DNA from: CAWCKS01 sp963763485
GTDB taxonomy: Bacteria > Pseudomonadota > Alphaproteobacteria > Rhizobiales > Xanthobacteraceae
Reading direction: 5' to 3'
DNA: 64,000 bases
NCBI GenBank assembly: GCA_963763485.1
Contig: CAVXOW010000005.1
Span: forward strand, 682,001-746,000
Made by a program: the position numbers and the translations under genes. This document shows, piece after piece, positions 8,412 to 17,346 of this stretch. The number at the start of each line of letters is the position of its first letter. Position 1 is the first letter of the stretch. The notes below the pieces were generated by a model. It was not told the DNA's origin. It ran no database searches and was given only the letters and a program-made list of their open reading frames with translations.

Positions 8412-9098
8412 TTGCGTTCGCGGTTTGATGCGATATTGAGGGGCGTGACCCTCGCTTCGCCGCCGCCTTCGCCTCGCCGTACTCGGCGTTCCAATGCGCC
8501 TGCAGCAGACGCGCGCGAAGGGACTGCCGAAAAGCTGGTGCTTGCGGCGGCGAGCGAGTTCAACGAGCAGGGTTTCCTCGGCACCGACACCAACAAGATC
8601 GCGCGCCGCGCCGGCTTCGCGCCGCAAACCTTCTATCGCTGGTTTGAGGACAAGATCGACATCTTCATCAAGGTCTACGAGCATTGGGAGCAGCAGGAAG
8701 CTGGCATCTTTCGCAAGCTGCTCGCGGAAGACGCGTCCGACGAGCGGCTCGTCAAGGCCTGTGTTGCACACCACCGCGCCTACCTAATCTTCAGGCGGAG
8801 CTTGCGGCTGGTGTCGCTCGAGGACCAGCGCGTTCGCCGCGCCCGCGCCGAGACACGGAAGCGCCAGATCGCGCGGATTAATCAATGGCAGCAGACTGAC
8901 CTTGATCCAGCGATGGTGGCGACCATCCTGCTGCAGATCGAACGGCTCTCCGACGCCCTTGCCGAACGCGAATTTGCCGACATGGGTCTTGATGCCTCGG
9001 CCTGCGAGGAGGCACTGGCACGCATCATTCGCAAGCTCAGGGATGCCAAACCGATCCCGCACCAGGGCCGCCGGCGAACGCGGTCGGGTTCGCGCTAG
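8412..9098 (+). CDS. TetR/AcrR family transcriptional regulator
   Basis: About 228 residues. The DNA-binding helix-turn-helix lies around residues 45-85: AEKLVLAAASEFNEQGF followed by TNKIARRAGFAPQTFYRWF. The rest is an all-helical ligand-binding domain. TetR proteins repress transcription until a small ligand binds. It may control the doxX operators upstream, but that is inference. The start is uncertain: TTG 8412, or GTG 8445 just after GAGGGGC. Its 3' end overlaps the convergent pyk gene by 4 bp. Confidence 0.85.
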   Translation: MRSRFDAILRGVTLASPPPSPRRTRRSNAPAADAREGTAEKLVLAAASEFNEQGFLGTDTNKIARRAGFAPQTFYRWFEDKIDIFIKVYEHWEQQEAGIFRKLLAEDASDERLVKACVAHHRAYLIFRRSLRLVSLEDQRVRRARAETRKRQIARINQWQQTDLDPAMVATILLQIERLSDALAEREFADMGLDASACEEALARIIRKLRDAKPIPHQGRRRTRSGSR

Positions 9099-10528
9099 AT
9101 CCCGGCGTCGTCGGCGCCGACATAGGCGATGCGCAGCATGTTGGTCGCGCCGGGCGTGCCGAAGGGGATGCCCGCGACAACGATGATACGCTCGCCGGCG
9201 CGGGCAAATCCGTCGCGGAAGGCGATCCGGCCGGCGCGGTCGACCATGTCGTCGACGTCATGGGCGGTCTCGGCAATGACGCAATGAACGCCCCAGACCA
9301 GTGCGAGCTTGCGCCCGGTGGTCATCTTCGGGGTGATCGCAACCACCGGCGGCTTCGGCCGCTCGCGGGCGACCCGCACTGCCGTGGTGCCGGAATCGGT
9401 CCAGCAGATGATCGCGGACAGGTCGAGCGTTTCGGCGATCTGCTGGGCTGCGTCGGCAATCGCGTCGCCCGTGGTCGCTTCGGGCTCGGCGCGCTGCGAG
9501 TTGATCACGGTACGATAGGTCGGATCTCGTTCGATTTCTTCGCCGATGCGGTTCATCGTCGTGACCGCTTCGACCGGATATTTTCCTGCTGCGGATTCCG
9601 CCGACAGCATCACGGCATCGGCGCCCTCGAACACCGCGGTCGAAACGTCGGACACCTCGGCGCGGGTCGGCACCGGGCTCTGGATCATCGATTCCAGCAT
9701 TTGCGTTGCGACCACGACCGGCTTGCCGGCGCGGCGCGCCATCCGCGTCATCTGCTTCTGCAGGCCCGGCACGCGTTCGACCGGCATCTCGACGCCGAGA
9801 TCGCCGCGCGCCACCATCAGTGCGTCGGCCGCATCGATGATCTCGGAGAGGCGCTCGATGGCCTGGGGTTTCTCGATCTTGGCCATCACCGAGGCGCGGC
9901 CGCGGACGAGCTTCTTGGCCTCGACGACGTCTTCGGGCCGTTGCACGAACGACAGCGCGATCCAGTCGACGCCAGTGGCGAGCGATGCGTCGAGGTCAGC
10001 GCGATCTTTCGACGTCATCGCCGAGACCGGCAGATCGGTGTCGGGCAGGCTGACGCCCTTGCGGTCGGAAATGCGCCCCCCCACGGCGACGCGGGTGACG
10101 ACACGCTCGGGCGACGTCTGCTCGGCAATCAGGCGGACCTTGCCGTCGTCGATCAGCAGCGCGTGGCCCGGTCTCAGCGCGGCGAGGATTTCGGGATGCG
10201 GCAGCTGCACGCGCGCCTGCGTACCGGGCGCCGGATCGGCGTCGAGTGCAAAACTGTCGCCATTGTTGAGCTGCACGCCGCCGTCGGCGAAAGTGCCGAC
10301 CCGCAGCTTGGGTCCTTGCAGGTCGACGAGGATTCCGATCGGGCGGCCGTAGCTCGTCTCCACATTGCGAATCGTCTCGACCAGCTCGCGCATCTTGTCG
10401 TGCGACGTGTGGCTCATGTTGATGCGAAACACGTCGGCGCCGGCTTCGAACAGCTTGCGGATTGTGCCCACGTCTGACGACGCGGGACCGAGCGTAGCCA
10501 GGATCTTGGTGCGGCGAAGCCGTCTCAT
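9095..10528 (-). CDS. pyk: Pyruvate kinase
   Basis: Transfers phosphate from phosphoenolpyruvate to ADP, the last step of glycolysis. The 477-residue length is normal. Motifs include KILATLGPAS at the start, FRINMSH near residue 35, the catalytic MAKIEKPQAIE near residue 215, ARGDLGVE near 240 and the strand VVVATQMLESM near 270. The C-terminal regulatory domain is present. Its ATG overlaps the TGA of the upstream DUF1036 gene, so translation is probably coupled. Confidence 0.96.
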   Translation of the reverse strand: MRRLRRTKILATLGPASSDVGTIRKLFEAGADVFRINMSHTSHDKMRELVETIRNVETSYGRPIGILVDLQGPKLRVGTFADGGVQLNNGDSFALDADPAPGTQARVQLPHPEILAALRPGHALLIDDGKVRLIAEQTSPERVVTRVAVGGRISDRKGVSLPDTDLPVSAMTSKDRADLDASLATGVDWIALSFVQRPEDVVEAKKLVRGRASVMAKIEKPQAIERLSEIIDAADALMVARGDLGVEMPVERVPGLQKQMTRMARRAGKPVVVATQMLESMIQSPVPTRAEVSDVSTAVFEGADAVMLSAESAAGKYPVEAVTTMNRIGEEIERDPTYRTVINSQRAEPEATTGDAIADAAQQIAETLDLSAIICWTDSGTTAVRVARERPKPPVVAITPKMTTGRKLALVWGVHCVIAETAHDVDDMVDRAGRIAFRDGFARAGERIIVVAGIPFGTPGATNMLRIAYVGADDAGI

Positions 10529-11091
10529 TTCTTGTCCGGCGCCTGCGGCGCGAGCGGAGGGGCGCCCGGCGCGGGCGTTGTGCCCAGCGGCGCTCCCTGA
10601 GGCGCTCCACCCGGCAATCCGGGCAATGGCTTCTGGACGTTCTGTTCGCCGCTTTCGGTCAACTGCACAGTCCAGGCTCGCTGTTCGCCGGTGTCGACCT
10701 CGAAGAAGCCGGTGCGGTCATAACCGCGTGCCAGGCAATCCTCGATGCCCCGGATGGTAAACTCCTTGTCGCGGGAACACATGAAGGCCTGTCCCGACCA
10801 TTCGCCGCCGCGGTCATAGTCTACCGCATAGATGTAATAATAACGCGCGACCAGCACACCCTTCAGCAGCGTCTCGCAATTTTTTGCCGAGACGTTCCAC
10901 CAGCCCTCGGTCGTCCAGCCGTCATTGTCCTTGTAGCCGAGCGCGATGCCGACCCGGCTCGCGGTGTTGTTGCAGAGGCGGAAATCGGCCGCAGCCGGGG
11001 TTGCGCTGAGCGCGAGCCCGGCGAGGATCAGAAGGGCTGCCAGCGTGCGGCGGAACGCAAAGGCCTGATGGAGCAACTTTTCAGCGGTCAT
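10525..11091 (-). CDS. DUF1036 exported protein
   Basis: About 188 residues from the ATG at 11091. A signal peptide (RRTLAALLILAGLALSATPAAA) is followed by the DUF1036 domain: FRLCNNTASRVGIALGYK, EGWWNVSAKNCETLLKG and YYYIYAVDYDRGGEW. The tail is rich in proline and alanine. DUF1036 proteins are periplasmic and uncharacterised; conserved cysteines (CNN, NCE, MCSR, DCLA) suggest disulfides. It forms a two-gene unit with pyk through a 4-bp overlap. A longer start exists at 11148. Confidence 0.85.
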   Translation of the reverse strand: MTAEKLLHQAFAFRRTLAALLILAGLALSATPAAADFRLCNNTASRVGIALGYKDNDGWTTEGWWNVSAKNCETLLKGVLVARYYYIYAVDYDRGGEWSGQAFMCSRDKEFTIRGIEDCLARGYDRTGFFEVDTGEQRAWTVQLTESGEQNVQKPLPGLPGGAPQGAPLGTTPAPGAPPLAPQAPDKK

Positions 11092-11294
11092 GCCGTGGGA
11101 GCGAAGCAAATCATGCCTGATTTCGCGTATGGAGGTGTTCCCTGTCAACGCTGATGGCCTTCAAATCTGGCGCCAGAAGGGTGGCACGTTGCAGGTTTAT
11201 CGAAGATTTGCCACCGAATAGCGCCGCGGTATGGCAAAACTGCCGCCACGACCTATGTCCTTATCTTGCAACTGTCATTGCTGTGAGGTGCCCG

Positions 11295-11597
11295 ATGCCT
11301 CTGGACAACACAACCCGGACGGAGCTTGAAGCGGCGGCCTTTCGGACGCTGGTGAAGCACCTGCGCGAGCGCGCCGACGTGCAGAACATCGACCTGATGA
11401 ATCTCGCCGGATTCTGCCGGAACTGCCTTTCGAACTGGCTGAAGGATGCCGCCGACGCCAAGGGCGTGGCACTGACCAGGGACGAGAGCCGCGAGGCGGT
11501 GTACGGCATGCCCTACGAGACGTGGAAGACGCTGCACCAGAAGGAAGCGAGCGCTGGGCAGCTTGCGACGATGAACAAGAACAATCCGGGTCATTAA
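11295..11597 (+). CDS. DUF1244 domain protein
   Basis: A 100-residue cytoplasmic protein starting MPLDNTTRTELEAAAFRTLV, preceded by GAGGTG. It carries the family hallmark DLMNLAGFCRNCLSNWL and YGMPYETWKTLHQKEA. The invariant Cys pair in GFCRNC suggests a metal or redox role. DUF1244 is widespread in proteobacteria with no established function. Confidence 0.88.
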   Translation: MPLDNTTRTELEAAAFRTLVKHLRERADVQNIDLMNLAGFCRNCLSNWLKDAADAKGVALTRDESREAVYGMPYETWKTLHQKEASAGQLATMNKNNPGH

Positions 11598-11792
11598 AGC
11601 GCGCATCTTGGTGCGTGCGCTGACCGGAAGAGCGCGTCTGAGTTTTCCCGGAAAATCTTTGTCCTGTGGGTCGCTGTGGATGAGCAGGTGCTTGCCTTGA
11701 CGCAAGCGCCGCCGATGCCGAGTGTCGTTTGCAAGGGCGCGGCGGACTGTCGGCCTTAGACATCTCAAACGTTGCATTCTCTGGAGTAAGCG

Positions 11793-12065
11793 ATGGCCAC
11801 CTCAGCCGCCGTCAAGGACGAACAGCCCGCGACCCGTTTCGCCAAGGACCAGCTCAAATCGGTCGTCGAGCGGGTCGAGCGGCTGGAGGAAGAAAAGAAG
11901 ACGATCTCCGACGACATCCGCGACGTCTATGCCGAGGCCAAGGGCAACGGGTTCGACGTCAAGGCGCTCCGCACCATCGTGCGCTTGCGCAAGCAGGACG
12001 CCAACGAGCGGCGCGAGCAGGAGACCATCCTCGAGACCTATATGCACGCGCTCGGCATGCTGTAG
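11793..12065 (+). CDS. gapR: GapR nucleoid-associated protein (DUF2312)
   Basis: A 90-residue, mostly helical protein: RFAKDQLKSVVERVERLEEE, then IRDVYAEAKGNGFDVKALR and IVRLRKQDANERREQE. This matches GapR of Caulobacter, which clamps overtwisted, AT-rich DNA ahead of replication and transcription and stimulates topoisomerases. GGAG sits just upstream of the ATG. The length is normal for the family. Confidence 0.92.
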   Translation: MATSAAVKDEQPATRFAKDQLKSVVERVERLEEEKKTISDDIRDVYAEAKGNGFDVKALRTIVRLRKQDANERREQETILETYMHALGML

Positions 12066-12249
12066 CCGGCAACTGCCGGCGATTTTCGGCGGACCACCGG
12101 TGCCGGCAAAGCCCCTGACAGATCGAACAGCGTTTTCCGATTTTTGTGAGGGTTTTCGGTCGCGAAGATTGAATGATGATGATAATATAACTTCGCCGGC
12201 AGTCGATCGGCGCCGGTGAGTGCGCAGGCGATACGCAGGTAAGATGCGG

Positions 12250-13846
12250 CTACTGCTGCAGCGCCGCGGTCTGGGTCGGCGTACGGAACGACACCGTCTG
12301 CGGCATCGCCGTCGCCGAGCCGCAGAACTGCATGCAGTTCAAGCCCGGCGTCGGATCCTCGGCGAAAGTCACCACCATAGCGACCTCGGGCTTCACGAAC
12401 ATGGTACGCATCAGCGTCATGTCCTGGTCGCCGAGCGTCGTCGCCAGCATGGCGTATTGGAAATTCGGCGCCAGCATCATCGCGCGTGTCCAGGGATCGA
12501 TCGCGACGCTGCTTGACGCCGAGCTGGGCGAAATTCGTTGGCGCCGGCTGGACGCCCTTGGACACGACGGTATCGATCTTCACCGGCGGCGCGCTCGGAA
12601 CCGGGCGGATGCTGCGCGGGATCGGCGCGCTCGCAGTGACGATCCTGGCTCGCTCGGTGAGGGCGGCGGCCGGCGTCGCATAGGCGAGCGTTTGCGGCTT
12701 CGCTTCGGCCGTGTCGTCAGCCGACCATGATTTGATCTCGACGCCATTGGCGCTCGGCGAGGCTTCGGCAAACGTCGCAGCGAAGCGTGCCTTCAACGAA
12801 GCCGCCTTGAGGGCCTCTGTCGGCGGCTTCGAGGCCTTGTCGTCGCCCCACAGTCCGCGCGAATTGATGATGTCGGCGATGGTCTGCGGCGCGGTGGATT
12901 TTGCCGCCGGCTTCGGCGCAGCAGCATCGTTGCCGGCCGAAGCAACCTGATAGACCGCAGGCCGCATCCTCGGCATCGGCACGGCCGGCGCCGGCCTGGT
13001 GCTTGCGGACGCGTCGGCGACCGTTGTCGTCTTCGGCGTCGGCGCCGCGTCGATCACGCCGCTCTCGTCTTCGTCGTCGGACTTGCCGAACAGCGCCGCG
13101 AGCAAGTTCTTTGCTTTCGGCGTTCCGGCGGCCTCGTCGCTTGAGCCGCCGCGGCGCTGCAGGTCGGCAAGCGCAAGCTCGTAGCCCTTCAGCGGCACGC
13201 CGTCGGAGGGGATATGGACGGTGCGGCCGTCGGGGAACACGCGGGCAAGCTGGTCATGCGTCATGCGCGGCCAGTGCCGCACGCTGCCGGTGTCGAGATG
13301 GACGAACGGCGAGCCCGAGGTGGGATAGAAGCCGACACCGCCGCGCTGCAGGCGCAGGCCGGCGAAGCGGATCTCTTCCAGCGGCACGCCCGGAATGAAG
13401 AAGTCCATCGCATGGCCGAGCATGTGCTGGCTGTGGCGCGCCACGCCCGCGGAACGACGGCGCAGCATCGCGTTGGTGGCGGGCGAACGATAGGAGGAGA
13501 TGATCTGGATCGGCTGTTTGGCGTCGACGTCGCGATAGACTTCCCAGAGGACGTCGAACAGGTGGCGGTCCATCACCGTCTCGTCCTGCGTCCGCCAGTC
13601 GCGCAGGTAGTGGTTGAGCTGCTTCAGGGCGTCTTCGTCGTAACGCCCGTTGCGCTTGAAGGTGATGGTGAAATTTTCGTCGGAATGGGTGTGATGGAAG
13701 GAGAGGGTGCGGGTTTCGTTGGAGGCGGTGGCGTCATGGACGGCCTGGCCGCCGGCCAGAAGAAGAAGCGACGCAAGCCCGATGCGGAAACCCGCACAAG
13801 GCAGTTGCCCCAGCAATGATTGGTTGCGCCAGACGCGACCCGTCAC
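12250..13846 (-). pseudogene. DUF882 (YcbK/peptidase M15-like) exported protein, frameshifted near the C-terminus
   Basis: Putative periplasmic murein-processing protein. From the GTG at 13846 there is a signal segment (RIGLASLLLLAGGQAVHDA). The DUF882 domain follows, with IISSYRSPATNAMLR, SQHMLGHAMDFFIPG and FVHLDTGSVRHWP; the His/Asp residues in these blocks form the zinc site of the M15 fold. After a long Ala/Pro/Lys linker the frame breaks around 12514-12522. Removing one base (GTCAAGC to GTCAGC) restores a tail with AIDPWTRAMMLAPNFQYAML and a stop at 12250. Unrepaired, the frame runs on to 12038 with unlike sequence that overlaps gapR. The N-terminal domain is intact either way. Confidence 0.82.
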
Positions 13847-13864
13847 GTGCCTTCCCGTCAACAA

Positions 13865-14307
13865 AAAGCGAAAACCTTTGCGCGCAGCCGGACAGCGGCG
13901 CGAAAGGTGAGCGCATCCTCAATTTGGGAGGGTTGACTGAAACTGACTTCCCCGAAACCCGTCCCCAAGTGACTGCCGAAAGGTGCCGGTGGAGTGTGGC
14001 GAAAAAGTGCTCACGGCCGCGTGAGAGGTCATTGAACGGTCAACAGGGAAAACCGGTGCAAAATTTCAGAGATAAGGCTGCAAAAACAAAAGGGTAGGTG
14101 CCCGATCAGTGTGGTGCGCGAGGCGCCGGCACAGCGCGGTGCAGGGGGCATGTGCCTTGGCCAAGAATGGCGTGGATGGTGAGCCGCCACATTGAACAAG
14201 CGTCATCACCACGTTCATATGCGAACTACTTGACGGAGTGGGCGGACGATCACTATTTTTTACAACGCAGGCTTTTCAACGGTTTGCTGGCGGGAATCGA
14301 AGATGCT
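13865..14307. other. Non-coding stretch, nothing recognised
   Basis: About 440 bases with no convincing gene. A short open frame near 14237-14310 reads WADDHYFL, but it lacks a start context and homologous length. The region lies on the host side of the truncated integrase and may be scar DNA. Confidence 0.4.
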
Positions 14308-14358
14308 AAAAAAGTACCGCCCCCGGTGTCGCTTGCGCAACAGGATCACCGGAGGCGG
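14308..14358 (-). terminator. Rho-independent terminator behind the tRNA-like RNA
   Basis: On the minus strand, CCGCCTCCGGTG pairs with CACCGGGGGCGG across an 18-nt loop (one mismatch), followed by a run of six T after GTAC. It lies about 30 nt after the encoded CCA of the RNA at 14388-14496. Confidence 0.7.
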
Positions 14359-14387
14359 CTCTTTCCCTCATACGAGCGAGGGATAGC

Positions 14388-14496
14388 TGGTAAGGCGTAC
14401 CGGAATCGAACCGGTTCTTTCTTGGGTTAGGGCTTCCTCTCAAACGTCGGCCCGCATTTCCGAAACCCCAAGACGTGCATCCGTACACCACGCCCT
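14388..14496 (-). ncRNA. Structured RNA with tRNA-like acceptor/T-arm and encoded CCA, no normal anticodon arm
   Basis: A 109-nt element. The 5' strand AGGGCGT pairs with 3' ACGCCTT (one G-U). The T-arm is ACCGG TTCGATT CCGGT, and the end is A then CCA. After a short D-like hairpin (GTGT...GCAC), CTTGGGGTT (14472 to 14464) pairs with AACCCAAG (14428 to 14421), one bulged G, closing the central part. Inside, GGGC pairs with GCCC. No 5-bp anticodon stem with a 7-nt loop can be drawn. The shape recalls the tRNA-like domain plus helix P2 of tmRNA, but no tag frame is present. It lies between the truncated integrase and a terminator, so it could also be a remodelled tRNA attachment site. Confidence 0.5.
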
Positions 14497-14539
14497 ATCT
14501 CTGCGGCGGCCTTCGGGCCGCCGTTGTACTTTTAGCGGA

Positions 14540-15598
14540 CTAGCCGGTCAGCTCCTCTAACTCATCCGCATCCGGGTCCGCGCGGATGCTATCCATGTTT
14601 TTTATCGACTTCGGAACGCCAGCCTTATCCGCGACCTTGCGCCATTTCCGCCGATATTCAGAACCCTTCCACGGCTTGCCCGTCGCCTCATTCAGCACAA
14701 TAGGACCTTGCCGATTCCACGGTGGAATGCGGCTCAATTCATCGACAACCATCGGGCAATTTTTTTTCAGATCTATCTCGATCTCTTTTTTCTGGCTTTG
14801 CCTGCCGCTCGTTAGGGTTCGGCGCAAAACCATGTTTTCGTCGAGGTCAGACCAGCGCAATCCGTGAAGCCATTTCTCATTGCCATGCATAATTTCTGAC
14901 GTGCCCGGTTCGCCAATCGGGACCCATTCGCCGATAACGTCGATCTGTTTCAGTTGCGGCAGTTCGAATTGAAAGGACTGCGCCAAGGCGATTGAGCGCC
15001 ACCCGAAAATATCACCAGCGACTGCTCGGATGTCATTGACGTGTTTCGTGGTGAGGCGCTCGCCCCGAGCCTTAGGAAGAGGGAAACGGAGATTGCCAAG
15101 GATGGCACTTAGGCGCGTGCATCCGTCATCATCCAGCACGGTTGAGCCGAAGCTGGAAAGCAGCCTAAGTTTGCCGACCATAATGTGGCCCGTCGCAAGC
15201 TTGCCGCCCGCCGCCCAGCTTGACTTGTAGAGGTCCTGAATACGGAGTGCATTGAGGTCCTCAACGCGTTCGTCTCCGATCTCAGCAACCATCCGATCGA
15301 TTGGGCCGTCATAGTTGTCGCGGACGCGCGACTTCAGCTGATGATAGGTGGAGCGGGGGTCGTGACGGTAACAGTAAGCCAAACTAGCCACCGTTCCGTC
15401 GTAGGCGTGCGCCGTAGATGCCTTCGCGATGGCTGCCGTAGGAGCGTGATCTTGGAACTGAGAGGCAGCTTTGGCGAGTCCACCAGGAAGCGCGCGAAAA
15501 ACCTCTTTCGCTATGGCGATCTTGTCCAGCAGCTCGCGAAGGCGCGCTTCCTCCCGTTCAAGAACCTCAAGGGGGCTAAGGTGTTCTTCTTCGCTCAT
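14540..15598 (-). pseudogene. Tyrosine recombinase/integrase, C-terminally truncated
   Basis: About 350 residues from ATG 15598 (an in-frame start also exists at 15700). The N-terminal half is helical (EREEARLRELLDKI); the arm and core-binding regions follow. The catalytic domain begins at LHGLRWSDLDENM and passes through GPIVLNEATGKPW and VPKSIKNMDS, typical of a Bradyrhizobium integrase family. In that family the sequence after NMDS continues into the HxxR, second His and catalytic Tyr. Here it ends 15 residues later (ADELEELTG) with a stop, and no other frame restores the motif. It should be unable to catalyse recombination. It marks an old integration site beside the tRNA-like RNA. Confidence 0.7.
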
Positions 15599-15749
15599 CT
15601 CGTGTGGCGCGGAGACGCGTGCGAGTTGACCGAGACACAGCGGTAGGATAAAAACGCGGTTGTTCACGCCACGTTTTGGCCTGCGCTGCGTCCCGGTCAT
15701 TCGTTCTACGAAATCGACCCGAACAGCCGTCTCGCCGAAGCTCTAAAAA

Positions 15750-15785
15750 GAGCCCTCACGCGACTCCGTCGCGCGGGGGCTTTTT
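15750..15785. terminator. Strong bidirectional hairpin terminator
   Basis: A-run, then AGCCCTCACGCGAC, loop TCC, GTCGCGCGGGGGCT, then TTTTT. The stem is about 13 bp with one mismatch. It lies 50 bases upstream of the longer integrase start, isolating the scar from the region to the right. Confidence 0.75.
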
Positions 15786-16111
15786 ACGTTGAGGACTCAG
15801 AGTTGCGGTAGCGCTATTTGGTTAATGCGACAAAGTGACGCACTTTTGCGCACTTTCATCGCCTTTAGCTCAAGAGCGCAATATTCGGCACTAGTAGTAA
15901 CCTCTTGGGTGCGGGAAATCCAATACCGCCAGAATATCGGATGAACCGACGATAATTTACGCCTCCTGACTCAGCGCGCCGAGCGACGATCGCCGTGAGC
16001 AGCAGGACGCCCAGCGCGCTGCACCAGAACGTCACCAGCGCCGGAAAACGCGGTCCCGCGACAATGGACAGACGACTTTGCTTTTCGGGACAGTCTTAAG
16101 CGGTCTCCGCG
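15786..16111. other. Gap of about 325 bases without a gene
   Basis: No coding frame with family similarity, no tRNA and no repeat seen. The first half is relatively AT-rich compared with the flanks, in keeping with scar DNA next to the integrase remnant. Confidence 0.4.
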
Positions 16112-17158
16112 CTATCCCGCCGCGGTGCGCAGCGCGGCGGGCGCGAGCTTTGCCCGTGTTGCCGGCCGGCCGGCCCGCCACTCCGACACGCTGCAACCGA
16201 ACTGGCTTCTGAACCAGCGTGAGAACGCGCTCAGCGCGGAGAAGCCGAGCAGTTCCGCGACCGAGGCCAACGGCCGGTCGCGATTGTCGATGTAGCGGGT
16301 GACCAGCTCGGCGCGGACCGAATCCATGATCGTGGAGAAGGTCTTGCCCTCGCGCGCCAGATGCCGGTGCACGGTGCGGCGATCGACGCCGAGCCGTGTC
16401 GCAACGGTATCCGCCGAGCACAGACCAGAGGGTAACATCGTATAGATGCATTCGCGCACGCTTGCGCCCATCGAAGAATTGGGCCGCGCGGCGAGCGTGT
16501 CGAGATATTGCTGAACATAGCGCGTCATCTTCGCATCCGCCGCCGGCACCGCGGCATCGATGTCACGCGCCGAACAGACGATGCCGTTGAAATCCTGGTT
16601 GAACAGGACGTCGGTGCCGAAGAACTTGCGATAGACGTCCTTCTTCGCCGGCGCCGCATGGGTGAAGCAGACCGCCTGCGGCTTCCAGCGCTCGCGAAAC
16701 AGCTGCTGAAGACTGCGGTGCAGGAAACCGACACCGAGCTCGACGCCCTGGCGGATCGGCACCGGGCGGTCGACGTCGATGGCGAGACTCAAGATAACGT
16801 CGCCACCCTGCTCGCGCATGTTCAACAACAGCGACTCGCTGTGCAGGAACATGTAGCCGACCAGCACGTCGAGCGCCTTGCGGATGGTCGGCTGCTCGCG
16901 CACCAAAAGGGCAAGCGCGCCGAGATTGGCGACGGTGCGCTGGTCGGCGAGTCGCAGCCCGAAGTCGGGTTTTCCCGAGCGTTCGGCCGATGCCTCGAGC
17001 AGCCGGCCAACCGCGGCGGCGGAAACTTTCACTTCCGGATCGGTCAGGCTGGCGGGCGGCAGGCGGAACTCAGTGATCATGCGATAGGGATCGAGGCCGA
17101 CCGAGCGGGCGACCTCGACATAATTGCTCAACGTTGCACTGCGGATCAGGCGAGGCAT
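16112..17158 (-). CDS. AraC family transcriptional regulator with arabinose-binding-type N-domain
   Basis: A 348-residue regulator of the OruR/ArgR-like branch. The N-terminal domain (about residues 20-210, LRLADQRTVANLGALALLVR) is the PF12625-type ligand module. The C-terminal 100 residues hold two helix-turn-helices: TVATRLGVDRRTVHRHLARE and LASVAELLGFSALSAFSRWF. It is transcribed away from the seven-gene operon starting at 17347, with 188 bases between. That arrangement suggests it activates the operon in response to the pathway substrate; this is inference from position. Confidence 0.85.
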   Translation of the reverse strand: MPRLIRSATLSNYVEVARSVGLDPYRMITEFRLPPASLTDPEVKVSAAAVGRLLEASAERSGKPDFGLRLADQRTVANLGALALLVREQPTIRKALDVLVGYMFLHSESLLLNMREQGGDVILSLAIDVDRPVPIRQGVELGVGFLHRSLQQLFRERWKPQAVCFTHAAPAKKDVYRKFFGTDVLFNQDFNGIVCSARDIDAAVPAADAKMTRYVQQYLDTLAARPNSSMGASVRECIYTMLPSGLCSADTVATRLGVDRRTVHRHLAREGKTFSTIMDSVRAELVTRYIDNRDRPLASVAELLGFSALSAFSRWFRSQFGCSVSEWRAGRPATRAKLAPAALRTAAG

Positions 17159-17346
17159 CTGCCGCCCCAGGCTCGGTCAAGGCAAGCATTCGGTGTCATC
17201 GCGCTTGCCAATGTCCCCGGATGTTAAATCGCCTGTCCCAATCGGTCAAACCTGCAAACGCGTCATGCCCTAGGTTCCGACCGTCGCAAGCGAAGAGCCG
17301 GTTCCACGGCCGCGACGCAGCAAAGCTCGACAATGCGGAGGACACC

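Noticed and set aside
14098..14430. 110-codon frame with WADDHYFL, weakly like a phage terminase start
   Set aside because: The similarity covers only a few residues, the frame runs through the terminator and the tRNA-like RNA, and no terminase motor motifs follow.
14388..14496. Permuted two-piece tmRNA
   Set aside because: In alphaproteobacterial permuted tmRNA the CCA-bearing piece precedes the coding piece. Here the 5' acceptor strand comes first and a terminator follows the CCA. No tag peptide is encoded.
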